From positions 351,955 to 415,954 of the forward strand of contig JBBELK010001111.1 of assembly GCA_037783545.1 (NCBI GenBank): DNA of 64,000 bases, written 5' to 3'. Source of the stretch: Henricia sp. BOLD:AAB3569. Its lineage: Eukaryota > Echinodermata > Asteroidea > Spinulosida > Echinasteridae. The notes under the pieces are model-generated. The model saw only the letters and a list, made by a program, of their open reading frames with translations, searched no databases and was not told where the DNA came from. Made by a program: the position numbers and the translations under genes. Positions within the stretch are counted from its first letter, which is position 1, and each line of letters starts with the position of its first letter. Shown here one piece after another: positions 36,201-48,200 of this stretch.

Positions 36201-39200
36201 CGTTGTAGCGCTCGGGGGCCGCTCCGATGGGGGTGGTGTCGAGGCTCTCCGGGCGTCCGGCTGGGGTGCCGCGGCGACCGGGGGTTGCTCCGGTGGGGTG
36301 CGATTCCCCATACGAGCGGGCGGCTCCGACAGGGTGGTTCCGGGCTGGGACACCTCAGCGCGAGGGGGCGGCTCCGAATGGCCGCCAAGCCCCCTCTGCT
36401 CCCTGTCTTCGCCGTCCATCCCGTCGTCGCTGGCGTGCACGTCCAATTGGTCGCCCACTGTCACGGTCGCCACCCTCTCTGGTCGCCGGGGACAATACTG
36501 GAGGTGGCGATGCCTAACGTCATCCCTGTAGAAGGATCTCCCGCATCCGAGGGGGCACTCGAACGGCATCGTCGGGTGTAGCGCCGGGCACGCTGTTCGG
36601 TGGTGCCTCCTCAGGTTCGACAGGCGGGTGAACCGCCGGTCGCAGTGGCTGCACTGGGCGTTGCTCATCCTTATAAGGGGGCGGGTTCCGGACCGCTCTC
36701 CGCCGTTTGTGGTGCGCCCTGCTGTCGGGGCGCCTCCGGTCTCCTGCTTCCGCGTCCTTACCAGGGGCAGGTTTCGAACCGCCCTCAGCTGTGGGGGCGC
36801 GGCCTCGTGGCGGGGCGCCTCCCGGTCTCCTGCTTCCGCGTCCTCCTCGGGGTTTCCCGGCGGCGGCCGCGTCGCCAGGTCCTCAGTTTTCACTTTATCT
36901 CCCGGGCCCTCTCCGGCCGGCCGCGTCTCCTGGTTCAGTAGGTCTCTCTCCGTCCCGGTGGCCTCCTCTTCGCGTGGAGCCGCTGCGTCTAGGTACACCG
37001 TCCCAACCCCTATCCATTGTAGTTCCCTTACCTTGTGTCCAACCTGAACTCTTGCCACCGATGGGTGCTGTTCGTAGCCTCTTAAAGCCGCGGGCTTTTC
37101 ATTGATCAACACTGTGTTGTCCCCCCACCGCCACTGGCAACGGTATGTCGACAGGAAGTCTATCCCCAGGATGACATCCGGCTCAATTTTAGCTACAATG
37201 CAGGCATGGCTCAAGACCTGATCTCCGATCTGGAGTTCAAAAGTAGCCCTCCCCGGACCTGCATGGGGCTCCCATCCGCTTGCCTCAGAGTCTCCGGCAG
37301 AGGCTGGAGGTTTGGCTTCCCGGGTCCGTAAAGTTCGTCATAGATGCGTTCGGAAATTAGGCTCACCGAAGCTCCCGTGTCCAGCAAGAAGCAGACGGGC
37401 GTCGACACAACTTTCCCCGCAATGTAGTTTTCCCCCAGCGGCACATTCGGTGTCGTCTGGTTCCGTCCTGGTGGTCTTCCCCCGGCTGTCCGCTGGCTCG
37501 GCTTCCTACGTGGACAATCGCGCCGGAAGTGCCCGAATTCGTGGCAGCCGAAACACTCCACCATCGATCGGTCTGGCGGTCTCCGCGCGTAGCCTGTGCT
37601 CTCGGTGTTCCTGTCTGGTGTAGGTTGCGCTAGCTCCATTACCGACCTCACTTCCCTGGTTCCTTGTCTTCCCTTCCTGTTCTGTACCTGGGACTCCAGG
37701 AAAGCCTCCATCTCCGTTGCCAGGGTGATTGCTTCGGTCAGGGTCGTCGCCTTTCTCGAAAAAACGTGGCGTTGCAGCTGCTCGTCACCTAATGCATTCC
37801 GGAAAGCATCCACAGCCAGGTCCTCCCGAGCTTGCGTGGGGAGGTTCGGGTAGCTCTTGGAAACCAACCGCCTGATCGACTGCCCCAGGCCACTGATAGA
37901 TTCGTCCCGACGTCTGGTGCACATCGACAGCTGGGCCCGATGCAGTGGAACTTGGGCCGTGACTCCGAAACGCTGTTCGAAGTACTCTAGGATACGGAGG
38001 TACTCCGTCCGAGCCTCCGGTGCCATATCAGCCAGAGCTTCCCGTGCCGAGCCCTTCAGATGGGCGCCCAGAAACATTGCCTTCTCGGACTCGCTCCACT
38101 GGTTGACTCTGGCCACGCTCTCAAAATGGACCAGGTAATCCGACCACGAGGAAACCCCGTCAAACTTATCTGGAAGCATCATCGGTCGTCGACCTCCTCC
38201 GGGGGGCCCCGCGGTCGGCGGTTGTGCCGGTGATGGACCGGACCCCGTGGCTGGCTGGGTGGCTGGAGTGTCTGCATCCGGGTTCCCGCTCCGCGGTGGC
38301 GCCCCATAGGGTTGTGTAGTGCGGTTCTCCGAGGGGAGCCTCCCGCCATATAGTTGTGCAGTGCGGAGCTCCGAGGGGAGCCCTCCGCCATACAGTCGTG
38401 CAGTGCGGTTCTCCGAGGGGAGCCTCCCGCCATGTAGTTGTGCAGTGCGGAGCTCCGAGGGGAGCCCTCCGCCATACAGTCGTGCAGTGCGGTTCTCCGA
38501 GGGGAGCCTCCCGCCATGTAGTTGTGCAGTGCGGAGCGAATCCTGATGCTCCGCACCATAGGGTTGTGCAGTGCGGTTCTCCCCGGGGAGCCTCCCGCCA
38601 TGTAGTTGTGCAGTGCGGAGCGAATCCTGATGCTCCGCACCATAGGGTTGTGCAGTGCGGAGCAAATTATCGTGCTCCGCACCATAGGGTTGTGCAGTGC
38701 GGAGCAAATTATTGTGCTCCGCACCATAGGGTTGTACAGTGCGGAGCAATTTCACTTGCTCCGCACCATAGGGTTGTGCAGTGCGGAGCAAATTATCGTG
38801 CTCCGCACCATAGGGTTGTGCAGTGCGGAGCAATTTCACTTGCTCCGCACCATAGGGTTGTGCAGTGCGGAGCAATTTCACTTGCTCCGCACCATAGGGT
38901 TGTGCAGTGCGGAGCAAATTATCGTGCTCCGCACCATAGGGTTGTGCAGTGCGGAGCAATTTCACTTGCTCCGCACCATAGGGTTGTGCAGTGCGGAGCA
39001 ATTTCACTTGCTCCGCACCATAGGGTTGTGCAGTGCGGAGCAATTTCACTTGCTCCGCACCATAGGGTTGTGCAGTGCGGAGCAAATTATCTTGCTCCGC
39101 ACCATAGGGTTGTGCAGTGCGGAGCAAATTATCGTGCTCCGCACCATAGGGTTGTACAGTGCGGAGCAATTTCACTTGCTCCGCACCATAGGGTTGTACA

Positions 39201-42200
39201 GTGCGGAGCAATTTCACTTGCTCCGCACCATAGGGTTGTGCAGTGCGGAGCAAATTATCGTGCTCCGCACCATAGGGTTGTGCAGTGCAGAGCAAATTAT
39301 CGTGCTCCGCACCATAGGGTTGTACAGTGCGGAGCAATTTCACTTGCTCCGCACCATAGGGTTGTGCAGTGCGGAGCAATTTCACTTGCTCCGCACCATA
39401 GGGTTGTGCAGTGCGGAGCAAATTATCGTGCTCCGCACCATAGTCTCGTGGCATGCGGGTCTCCGAGGGGAGCCGTCCAACATGGTCGTGTGCGGCGCGG
39501 AGTCGGTCCGAAGGTTCCGCGCCGTAGTCACGTGGCATGCGGGTCTCCGATGGGAGCCATCCAACATGGTCGTGTGCGGCGCGGAGTCGATCCGGAGGTT
39601 CCGCTCCGTAGTCTGGTAGCGTGCGGGGCTCCGGTGGGAGCCGTCCGTTAGGGTCGTGTGCGGTGCGGAGTCGGTCCGAAGGTTCCGCGCCGTAGTCACG
39701 TGGCATGCGGGTCTCCAATGGGAGCCATCCAACATGGTCGTGTGCGGCGCGGAACCGATCCGGAGGTTCCGCTCCGTAGTCTGGTAGCGTGCGGGGCTCC
39801 AAGCGGAGCTGTTCTCCCTGGTCGAGTGCGGCGCGGAGTCGATCCGGAGGTTCCGCTCCGTAGTCTCGTGGCATGCGGGTCTCCGGTGGGAGCCGTCCAA
39901 CATGGTCGTGTGCGGCGCGGAATTGATCCGGAGGTTCCGCGCTGTAGTCTCGTGCCATGCGGGTCTCCGAGGGGAGCCATCCAACATGGTCGTGTGCGGT
40001 GCGGAGTCGGTCCGAAGGTTCCGCGCCGTAGTCACGTGGCATGCGGGTCTCCGAGGGGAGCCGTCCAACATGGTCGTGTGCGGCGCGGAATTGATCCGGA
40101 GGTTCCGCGCTGTAGTCTCGTGGCATGCGGGTCTCCGATGGGAGCCATCCAACATGGTCGTGTGCAGCGCGGAGTCGATCCGGAGGTTCCGCTCCGTAGT
40201 CTGGTAGCATGCGGGTCTCCGAGGGGAGCCGTCCAACATGGTCGTGTGCGGTGCGGAGTCGGTCCGGAGGTTCCGCGCCGTAGTCACGGGGCATGCGGGT
40301 CTCCGATGGGAGCCGTCCAACATGGTCGTGTGCGGTGCGGAGTCGGTCCGGAGGTTCCGCGCCGTAGTCACGCGGCATGCGGGTCTCCGATGGGAGCCGT
40401 CCAACATGGTCGTGTGCGGCGCGGAGTTGGTCCGGAGGTTCCGCGCCGTAGTCACGTGGCATGCGGGTCTCCGGTGGGAGCCGTCCGATAGGGTCGTGTG
40501 CGGTGCGGAGTCGGTCCGAAGGTTCCGCGCCGTAGTCACGTGGCATGCGGGTCTCCGATGGGAGCCATCCAACATGGTCGTGTGCAGCGCGGAACCGCTC
40601 CGGAGGTTCCGCTCCGTAGTCTGGTAGCGTGCGGGGCTCCAAACGGAGCGGTGCCACGTGGTCGTTTACGGTGCGGGGTGGATCCTCCGGAACCCGCCGG
40701 AACTTTCCCGGCTCAAAATGCACCGGGGTCGAACTTAGGTCTGTCCATGGGTCGCTGGTTTGATCTAACCCCCCGCAAAAACTACTCGGATTGGCAGGGT
40801 CAGGCCGTACCGTACGTACCGGCCTTTTTCCCTCTACAATCTCAGGCTCTAACATTTTACCAGTATCCTCCCACCACCCGGAGTTTTCTCTCGGGTTTTC
40901 CCCAACAAACGAGTACAGTAATTCATCTACAGTTACGAACGTACTACTGTGGGCCTTGTCAGTCTGGCCTCCGTACTGGTACTCGTCACTTTCTGGCATG
41001 TCCCCGCTCCGCGGCGAGTCTGATACCAGACCTCCCCGGTCTCGTGAATTCATTGCTTGAAAATCACGAATTCCACCTGTATTTCTCTCAGTGTGCCGCC
41101 CCACCGCTGCCGCCAGTGTAACAAGAATATTCCCTGCTTGTTAAAGAACTCGGCACGAAAAGAACACAAGGCAAAAGACAATTCTCAGCATGAAAGTACC
41201 GCAGGTTTATTTGGATCAACTTTCCTCAACAAACACAAAGATCAAAGATGGCGCAGAGAATCGCGTCCCCGCGCGGAACGGGTATCCCGATCCTCCGGCA
41301 GGGGCTCACGCCACCCGGCTCCGTGGGCAGCCGCAATGGCGCCACCAACACGTCAGTTAGACCCACCGTGAAACGGTGCTGGCGCCCCCAGCGGCGGATC
41401 GGGACGGCCGTTACACCGCCCCCTTCGAGGACCCTGCTTGTCCCCAAAGCAGGCGGCGACGCCCAGTTCCGCCGGGAAGACGATTCCCTGCAATACATGG
41501 CAACTGCAACTGCAGAACAAAAAACAAAGAACAACTGTTAGAAAAAGAAACACAACATGGCAACAAAGTGTCTGATTAGCTAGGGGGTGGTGGTCCCCGC
41601 TGCGTCTCCGTCTGGGTGCCGCTCTCTGTCCGCGATGGCGTTGTAGCGCTCGGGGGCCGCTCCGATGGGGGTGGTGTCGAGGCTCTCCGGGCGTCCGGCT
41701 GGGGTGCCGCGGCGACCGGGGGTTGCTCCGGTGGGGTGCGATTCCCCATACGAGCGGGCGGCTCCGACAGGGTGGTTCCGGGCTGGGACACCTCAGCGCG
41801 AGGGGGCGGCTCCGAATGGCCGCCAAGCCCCCTCTGCTCCCTGTCTTCGCCGTCCATCCCGTCGTCGCTGGCGTGCACGTCCAATTGGTCGCCCACTGTC
41901 ACGGTCGCCACCCTCTCTGGTCGCCGGGGACAATACTGGAGGTGGCGATGCCTAACGTCATCCCTGTAGAAGGATCTCCCGCATCCGAGGGGGCACTCGA
42001 ACGGCATCGTCGGGTGTAGCGCCGGGCACGCTGTTCGGTGGTGCCTCCTCAGGTTCGACAGGCGGGTGAACCGCCGGTCGCAGTGGCTGCACTGGGCGTT
42101 GCTCATCCTTATAAGGGGGCGGGTTCCGGACCGCTCTCCGCCGTTTGTGGTGCGCCCTGCTGTCGGGGCGCCTCCGGTCTCCTGCTTCCGCGTCCTTACC

Positions 42201-45200
42201 AGGGGCAGGTTTCGAACCGCCCTCAGCTGTGGGGGCGCGGCCTCGTGGCGGGGCGCCTCCCGGTCTCCTGCTTCCGCGTCCTCCTCGGGGTTTCCCGGCG
42301 GCGGCCGCGTCGCCAGGTCCTCAGTTTTCACTTTATCTCCCGGGCCCTCTCCGGCCGGCCGCGTCTCCTGGTTCAGTAGGTCTCTCTCCGTCCCGGTGGC
42401 CTCCTCTTCGCGTGGAGCCGCTGCGTCTAGGTACACCGTCCCAACCCCTATCCATTGTAGTTCCCTTACCTTGTGTCCAACCTGAACTCTTGCCACCGAT
42501 GGGTGCTGTTCGTAGCCTCTTAAAGCCGCGGGCTTTTCATTGATCAACACTGTGTTGTCCCCCCACCGCCACTGGCAACGGTATGTCGACAGGAAGTCTA
42601 TCCCCAGGATGACATCCGGCTCAATTTTAGCTACAATGCAGGCATGGCTCAAGACCTGATCTCCGATCTGGAGTTCAAAAGTAGCCCTCCCCGGACCTGC
42701 ATGGGGCTCCCATCCGCTTGCCTCAGAGTCTCCGGCAGAGGCTGGAGGTTTGGCTTCCCGGGTCCGTAAAGTTCGTCATAGATGCGTTCGGAAATTAGGC
42801 TCACCGAAGCTCCCGTGTCCAGCAAGAAGCAGACGGGCGTCGACACAACTTTCCCCGCAATGTAGTTTTCCCCCAGCGGCACATTCGGTGTCGTCTGGTT
42901 CCGTCCTGGTGGTCTTCCCCCGGCTGTCCGCTGGCTCGGCTTCCTACGTGGACAATCGCGCCGGAAGTGCCCGAATTCGTGGCAGCCGAAACACTCCACC
43001 ATCGATCGGTCTGGCGGTCTCCGCGCGTAGCCTGTGCTCTCGGTGTTCCTGTCTGGTGTAGGTTGCGCTAGCTCCATTACCGACCTCACTTCCCTGGTTC
43101 CTTGTCTTCCCTTCCTGTTCTGTACCTGGGACTCCAGGAAAGCCTCCATCTCCGTTGCCAGGGTGATTGCTTCGGTCAGGGTCGTCGCCTTTCTCGAAAA
43201 AACGTGGCGTTGCAGCTGCTCGTCACCTAATGCATTCCGGAAAGCATCCACAGCCAGGTCCTCCCGAGCTTGCGTGGGGAGGTTCGGGTAGCTCTTGGAA
43301 ACCAACCGCCTGATCGACTGCCCCAGGCCACTGATAGATTCGTCCCGACGTCTGGTGCACATCGACAGCTGGGCCCGATGCAGTGGAACTTGGGCCGTGA
43401 CTCCGAAACGCTGTTCGAAGTACTCTAGGATACGGAGGTACTCCGTCCGAGCCTCCGGTGCCATATCAGCCAGAGCTTCCCGTGCCGAGCCCTTCAGATG
43501 GGCGCCCAGAAACATTGCCTTCTCGGACTCGCTCCACTGGTTGACTCTGGCCACGCTCTCAAAATGGACCAGGTAATCCGACCACGAGGAAACCCCGTCA
43601 AACTTATCTGGAAGCATCATCGGTCGTCGACCTCCTCCGGGGGGCCCCGCGGTCGGCGGTTGTGCCGGTGATGGACCGGACCCCGTGGCTGGCTGGGTGG
43701 CTGGAGTGTCTGCATCCGGGTTCCCGCTCCGCGGTGGCGCCCCATAGGGTTGTGTAGTGCGGTTCTCCGAGGGGAGCCTCCCGCCATATAGTTGTGCAGT
43801 GCGGAGCTCCGAGGGGAGCCCTCCGCCATACAGTCGTGCAGTGCGGTTCTCCGAGGGGAGCCTCCCGCCATGTAGTTGTGCAGTGCGGAGCTCCGAGGGG
43901 AGCCCTCCGCCATACAGTCGTGCAGTGCGGTTCTCCGAGGGGAGCCTCCCGCCATGTAGTTGTGCAGTGCGGAGCGAATCCTGATGCTCCGCACCATAGG
44001 GTTGTGCAGTGCGGTTCTCCCCGGGGAGCCTCCCGCCATGTAGTTGTGCAGTGCGGAGCGAATCCTGATGCTCCGCACCATAGGGTTGTGCAGTGCGGAG
44101 CAAATTATCGTGCTCCGCACCATAGGGTTGTGCAGTGCGGAGCAAATTATTGTGCTCCGCACCATAGGGTTGTACAGTGCGGAGCAATTTCACTTGCTCC
44201 GCACCATAGGGTTGTGCAGTGCGGAGCAAATTATCGTGCTCCGCACCATAGGGTTGTGCAGTGCGGAGCAATTTCACTTGCTCCGCACCATAGGGTTGTG
44301 CAGTGCGGAGCAATTTCACTTGCTCCGCACCATAGGGTTGTGCAGTGCGGAGCAAATTATCGTGCTCCGCACCATAGGGTTGTGCAGTGCGGAGCAATTT
44401 CACTTGCTCCGCACCATAGGGTTGTGCAGTGCGGAGCAATTTCACTTGCTCCGCACCATAGGGTTGTGCAGTGCGGAGCAATTTCACTTGCTCCGCACCA
44501 TAGGGTTGTGCAGTGCGGAGCAAATTATCTTGCTCCGCACCATAGGGTTGTGCAGTGCGGAGCAAATTATCGTGCTCCGCACCATAGGGTTGTACAGTGC
44601 GGAGCAATTTCACTTGCTCCGCACCATAGGGTTGTACAGTGCGGAGCAATTTCACTTGCTCCGCACCATAGGGTTGTGCAGTGCGGAGCAAATTATCGTG
44701 CTCCGCACCATAGGGTTGTGCAGTGCAGAGCAAATTATCGTGCTCCGCACCATAGGGTTGTACAGTGCGGAGCAATTTCACTTGCTCCGCACCATAGGGT
44801 TGTGCAGTGCGGAGCAATTTCACTTGCTCCGCACCATAGGGTTGTGCAGTGCGGAGCAAATTATCGTGCTCCGCACCATAGTCTCGTGGCATGCGGGTCT
44901 CCGAGGGGAGCCGTCCAACATGGTCGTGTGCGGCGCGGAGTCGGTCCGAAGGTTCCGCGCCGTAGTCACGTGGCATGCGGGTCTCCGATGGGAGCCATCC
45001 AACATGGTCGTGTGCGGCGCGGAGTCGATCCGGAGGTTCCGCTCCGTAGTCTGGTAGCGTGCGGGGCTCCGGTGGGAGCCGTCCGTTAGGGTCGTGTGCG
45101 GTGCGGAGTCGGTCCGAAGGTTCCGCGCCGTACCCAGCAAACACAATAACATTGTAATAACATTTTTAAAATGTTTCCGAAAATGTTATAGCAATGTTTC

Positions 45201-48200
45201 CAAAAAATGTTTTTTTAACATTAAAATGTGTGGTTTTAGAAACGTTATAATAACATTTGGACACAACATCGTGAAAACGTTTTTATAACGTTTTATTAAC
45301 AGTTTCAAAACATCATGGAAATGTTTTTAAAATGTTTATCAAACGTCGTAAGAACGTTTTAACAATGTTATAGCAATGTTTCCAAAAAAATGTTTTTTTA
45401 ACATTAAAATGTGTGGTTTTAAAAACGTTGTAATAACATTTGGACACAACATCGTGAAAATGTTTTTATAACGTTTTATTAACATTGTCAAAACATCACG
45501 GAAATGTTTTTGAAATGTTTATCAAACGTCGTAAGAACGTTTTAACAATGTTATAGCAATGTTTTCGAATAATGTTTTTTTAACATTAAAATGTGTGGTT
45601 TTAAAAACGTTGCAATAACATTTGGACACAACATCGCGAAAATGTTTTTATAACGTTTTATTAACATTGTCAAAACATCACGGAAATGTTTTTGAAATGT
45701 TTATCAAACGCCGTAAGAACGTTTTAACAATGTTATAGCAATGTTTCCAAAAAATGTTTTTTTAACATTAAAATGTGTGGTTTTAAAAACGTTGTAATAA
45801 CATTTGGACACAACATCGTGAAAATGTTTTTATAACGTTTTATTAACATTGTAAAAACATCACGGAAATGTTGTTAAAATGTCAAAAGACGTAATTTCCA
45901 AGACGTCGTTTCCTGACGCCTCATACATACTCATACATTACTTAACATTACATGACTCATACACTACTCATACACTACTCATACATTACACATACATTAC
46001 ACTACTCATACATTACATACACTACTCATACATTAGCTTTATGCGCGACTTCTATTTATGCTCCACAAAAACCTGCACCCTGTAACCATGGTTGGCACAC
46101 ACCTACTAACCGAATACCAAATGTAATCATAATCTCTCGCCACTTTGAGTTTGTTCATCCCCGACAATTGCCAATTTGTCTATTATCAAGCAAAAACCCA
46201 TTTACAAACATCAAAACAACTGCCAAAACTGAAGCCAATTAGCCTTTTTACACGGTAAATCTGTTGAGTTACATGTAATCCCACAATGCATTGCATTTTT
46301 TAAAAGCTAGAAAAAGACGTTTATAAGACGTCATTAAAATGTTTTTATAACGTTTTATTAACATTGTCAAAACATCACGGAAATGTTTTTGAAATGTTTA
46401 TCAAACGTCGTAAGAACGTTTTAACAATGTTATAGCAATGTTTTCGAATAATGTTTTTTTAACATTAAAATGTGTCGTTTTAAAAACGTTGCAATAACAT
46501 TTGGACACAACATCGCGAAAATGTTTTTATAACGTTTTATTAGCATTGTCAAAACATCGCGGAAATGTTTTTGAAATGTTTATCAAACGCCGTAAGAACG
46601 TTTTAACAATGTTATAGCAATGTTTCCGAAAAATGTTTTTTTAACATTAAAATGTGTGGTTTTAAAAACGTTGTAAAAACATTTGGACACAACATCGTAA
46701 AGGGATTAAGTGCCTTGCCCAGGGACACAGACACGTTGGTCGAATTGGGGCTCGAACCCCCAACCTCTGGTTGGGAGTCCCGCTTCATACCCACTTCAGT
46801 TTAAAGTTGCATTGCCCGTGTTTCGGTGAAAGGATTAAAAAAATTAATTTACACAAGCGAACGAATTTAGAAAGCTTAGGGCCTACGTGTCTCTGTAACG
46901 AAAAATATTGGAGATACAAGCCTTTTTCTTGAAACGTGCTTCACATGTTGTACATGTGCGCGTACGCTCATATGTACATAGTATGTGTACAATGTACACA
47001 TGTACGCGCACATGTACATTTACGTCATAACCCTGTCGATTAAATGACCTGCCAGCCTTTTAATAATTTCTTGTTTTTAATCGACTGGCATTAATCCTTG
47101 ACGGATTTTTACGTTCTTGGTACCAAATGAAAGCTGATAACTTTTTCTATTCTAGAAAAATACCTATTTAACGCTATACGCAAAACGTTTTCAGTGACCA
47201 CGAAGTAAAACATTTTGATAACGTTTCTTTTACGCTATTTAAAAAATGTTTTGTATATTACTTTTTAAGAATGTTTTTAAAATGTTATCAATATAACGTC
47301 TTCAGACTGCACAGTTTTAACATTTTCACAACATTATAAAAATGTTATAGAGAAAATGTTTTCAATTAGATTTCAGTTTAACGTTTTAATAACGTTATTT
47401 TCATGCTATACGCAAAACATTTTCAGTGACCACGAAGTAAAACATTTTGATAACGTTTCTTTTACGCTATTTAAAAATTGTTTGGTATATTACTTTTTAA
47501 GAAAATGTTTATAATTAGACTTCATTTTAACGTTTTAAGAACGTTGTTTTACTGCTATACGCAAAACGTTTTCAGTGACCACGAAGTAAAACATTTTGAG
47601 AACGTTTCTTTTACGATATTTAAAAAATGTTTGGTATATTACTTTTTAAGAAAATGTTTATAATTAGACTTCATTTTAACGTTTTAAGAACGTTGTTTTA
47701 CTGCTATACGCAAAACGTTTTCAGTGACCACGAAGTAAAACAGTTTGACGTTTCTTTTACGATATTTAAAAAATGTTTGGTATATTACTTTTTAGGAAAA
47801 TGTTTATAATTAGACTTCATTTTAACGTTTTAAGAACGTTGTTTTACTGCTATACGCAAAACGTTTTCAATATAACGTCTTTAACATGCACAGTTTTAAC
47901 ATTTTCACAACATTATAAAAATGTTACAGAGAAATTTTTTTCAATTAGACTTCAGTTTAACGTTTTAAGAACGTTATTTGAATGCTATACGCAAAACGTT
48001 TTCAGTGACCACGAAGTAAAACATTTTGATAACGTTTCTTTTACGCTATTTAAAAAATGTTTTGTATATTATTTTTAAGAATGTTTTTAAAATGTTATCA
48101 AAATAACGTCTTTAGCCTGCACAGTTTTAACATTTTCACAACATTATACAAATGTTATAGAGAAAATGTTTTCAATTAGACTTCAGTTTAACGTTTTAAG

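Noticed and set aside
36178..37105. several GC-rich plus-strand frames of about 100-140 codons near 36.2-37.1 kb and their copies near 41.6-42.5 kb
   Set aside because: They are shadows of the high-GC protease/zinc-finger frame on the minus strand and match no protein.
38284..39432. CRISPR-like look of regular 42-bp direct repeats with hairpins
   Set aside because: The context is a eukaryotic retrotransposon gag gene, the spacers are not unique, and no cas genes exist. It is a coding tandem array.
38356..39651. 431-codon plus-strand open frame in the LTR element
   Set aside because: It arises from 42-bp periodicity opposite the Gag frame. The Gag strand carries the capsid-like domain, knuckle and protease, so this is an antisense by-product.
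39382..40575. 397-codon minus-strand open frame in the 84-bp array
   Set aside because: Same strand as Gag but a different frame of the same repeat. It contains no domain outside the repeat.
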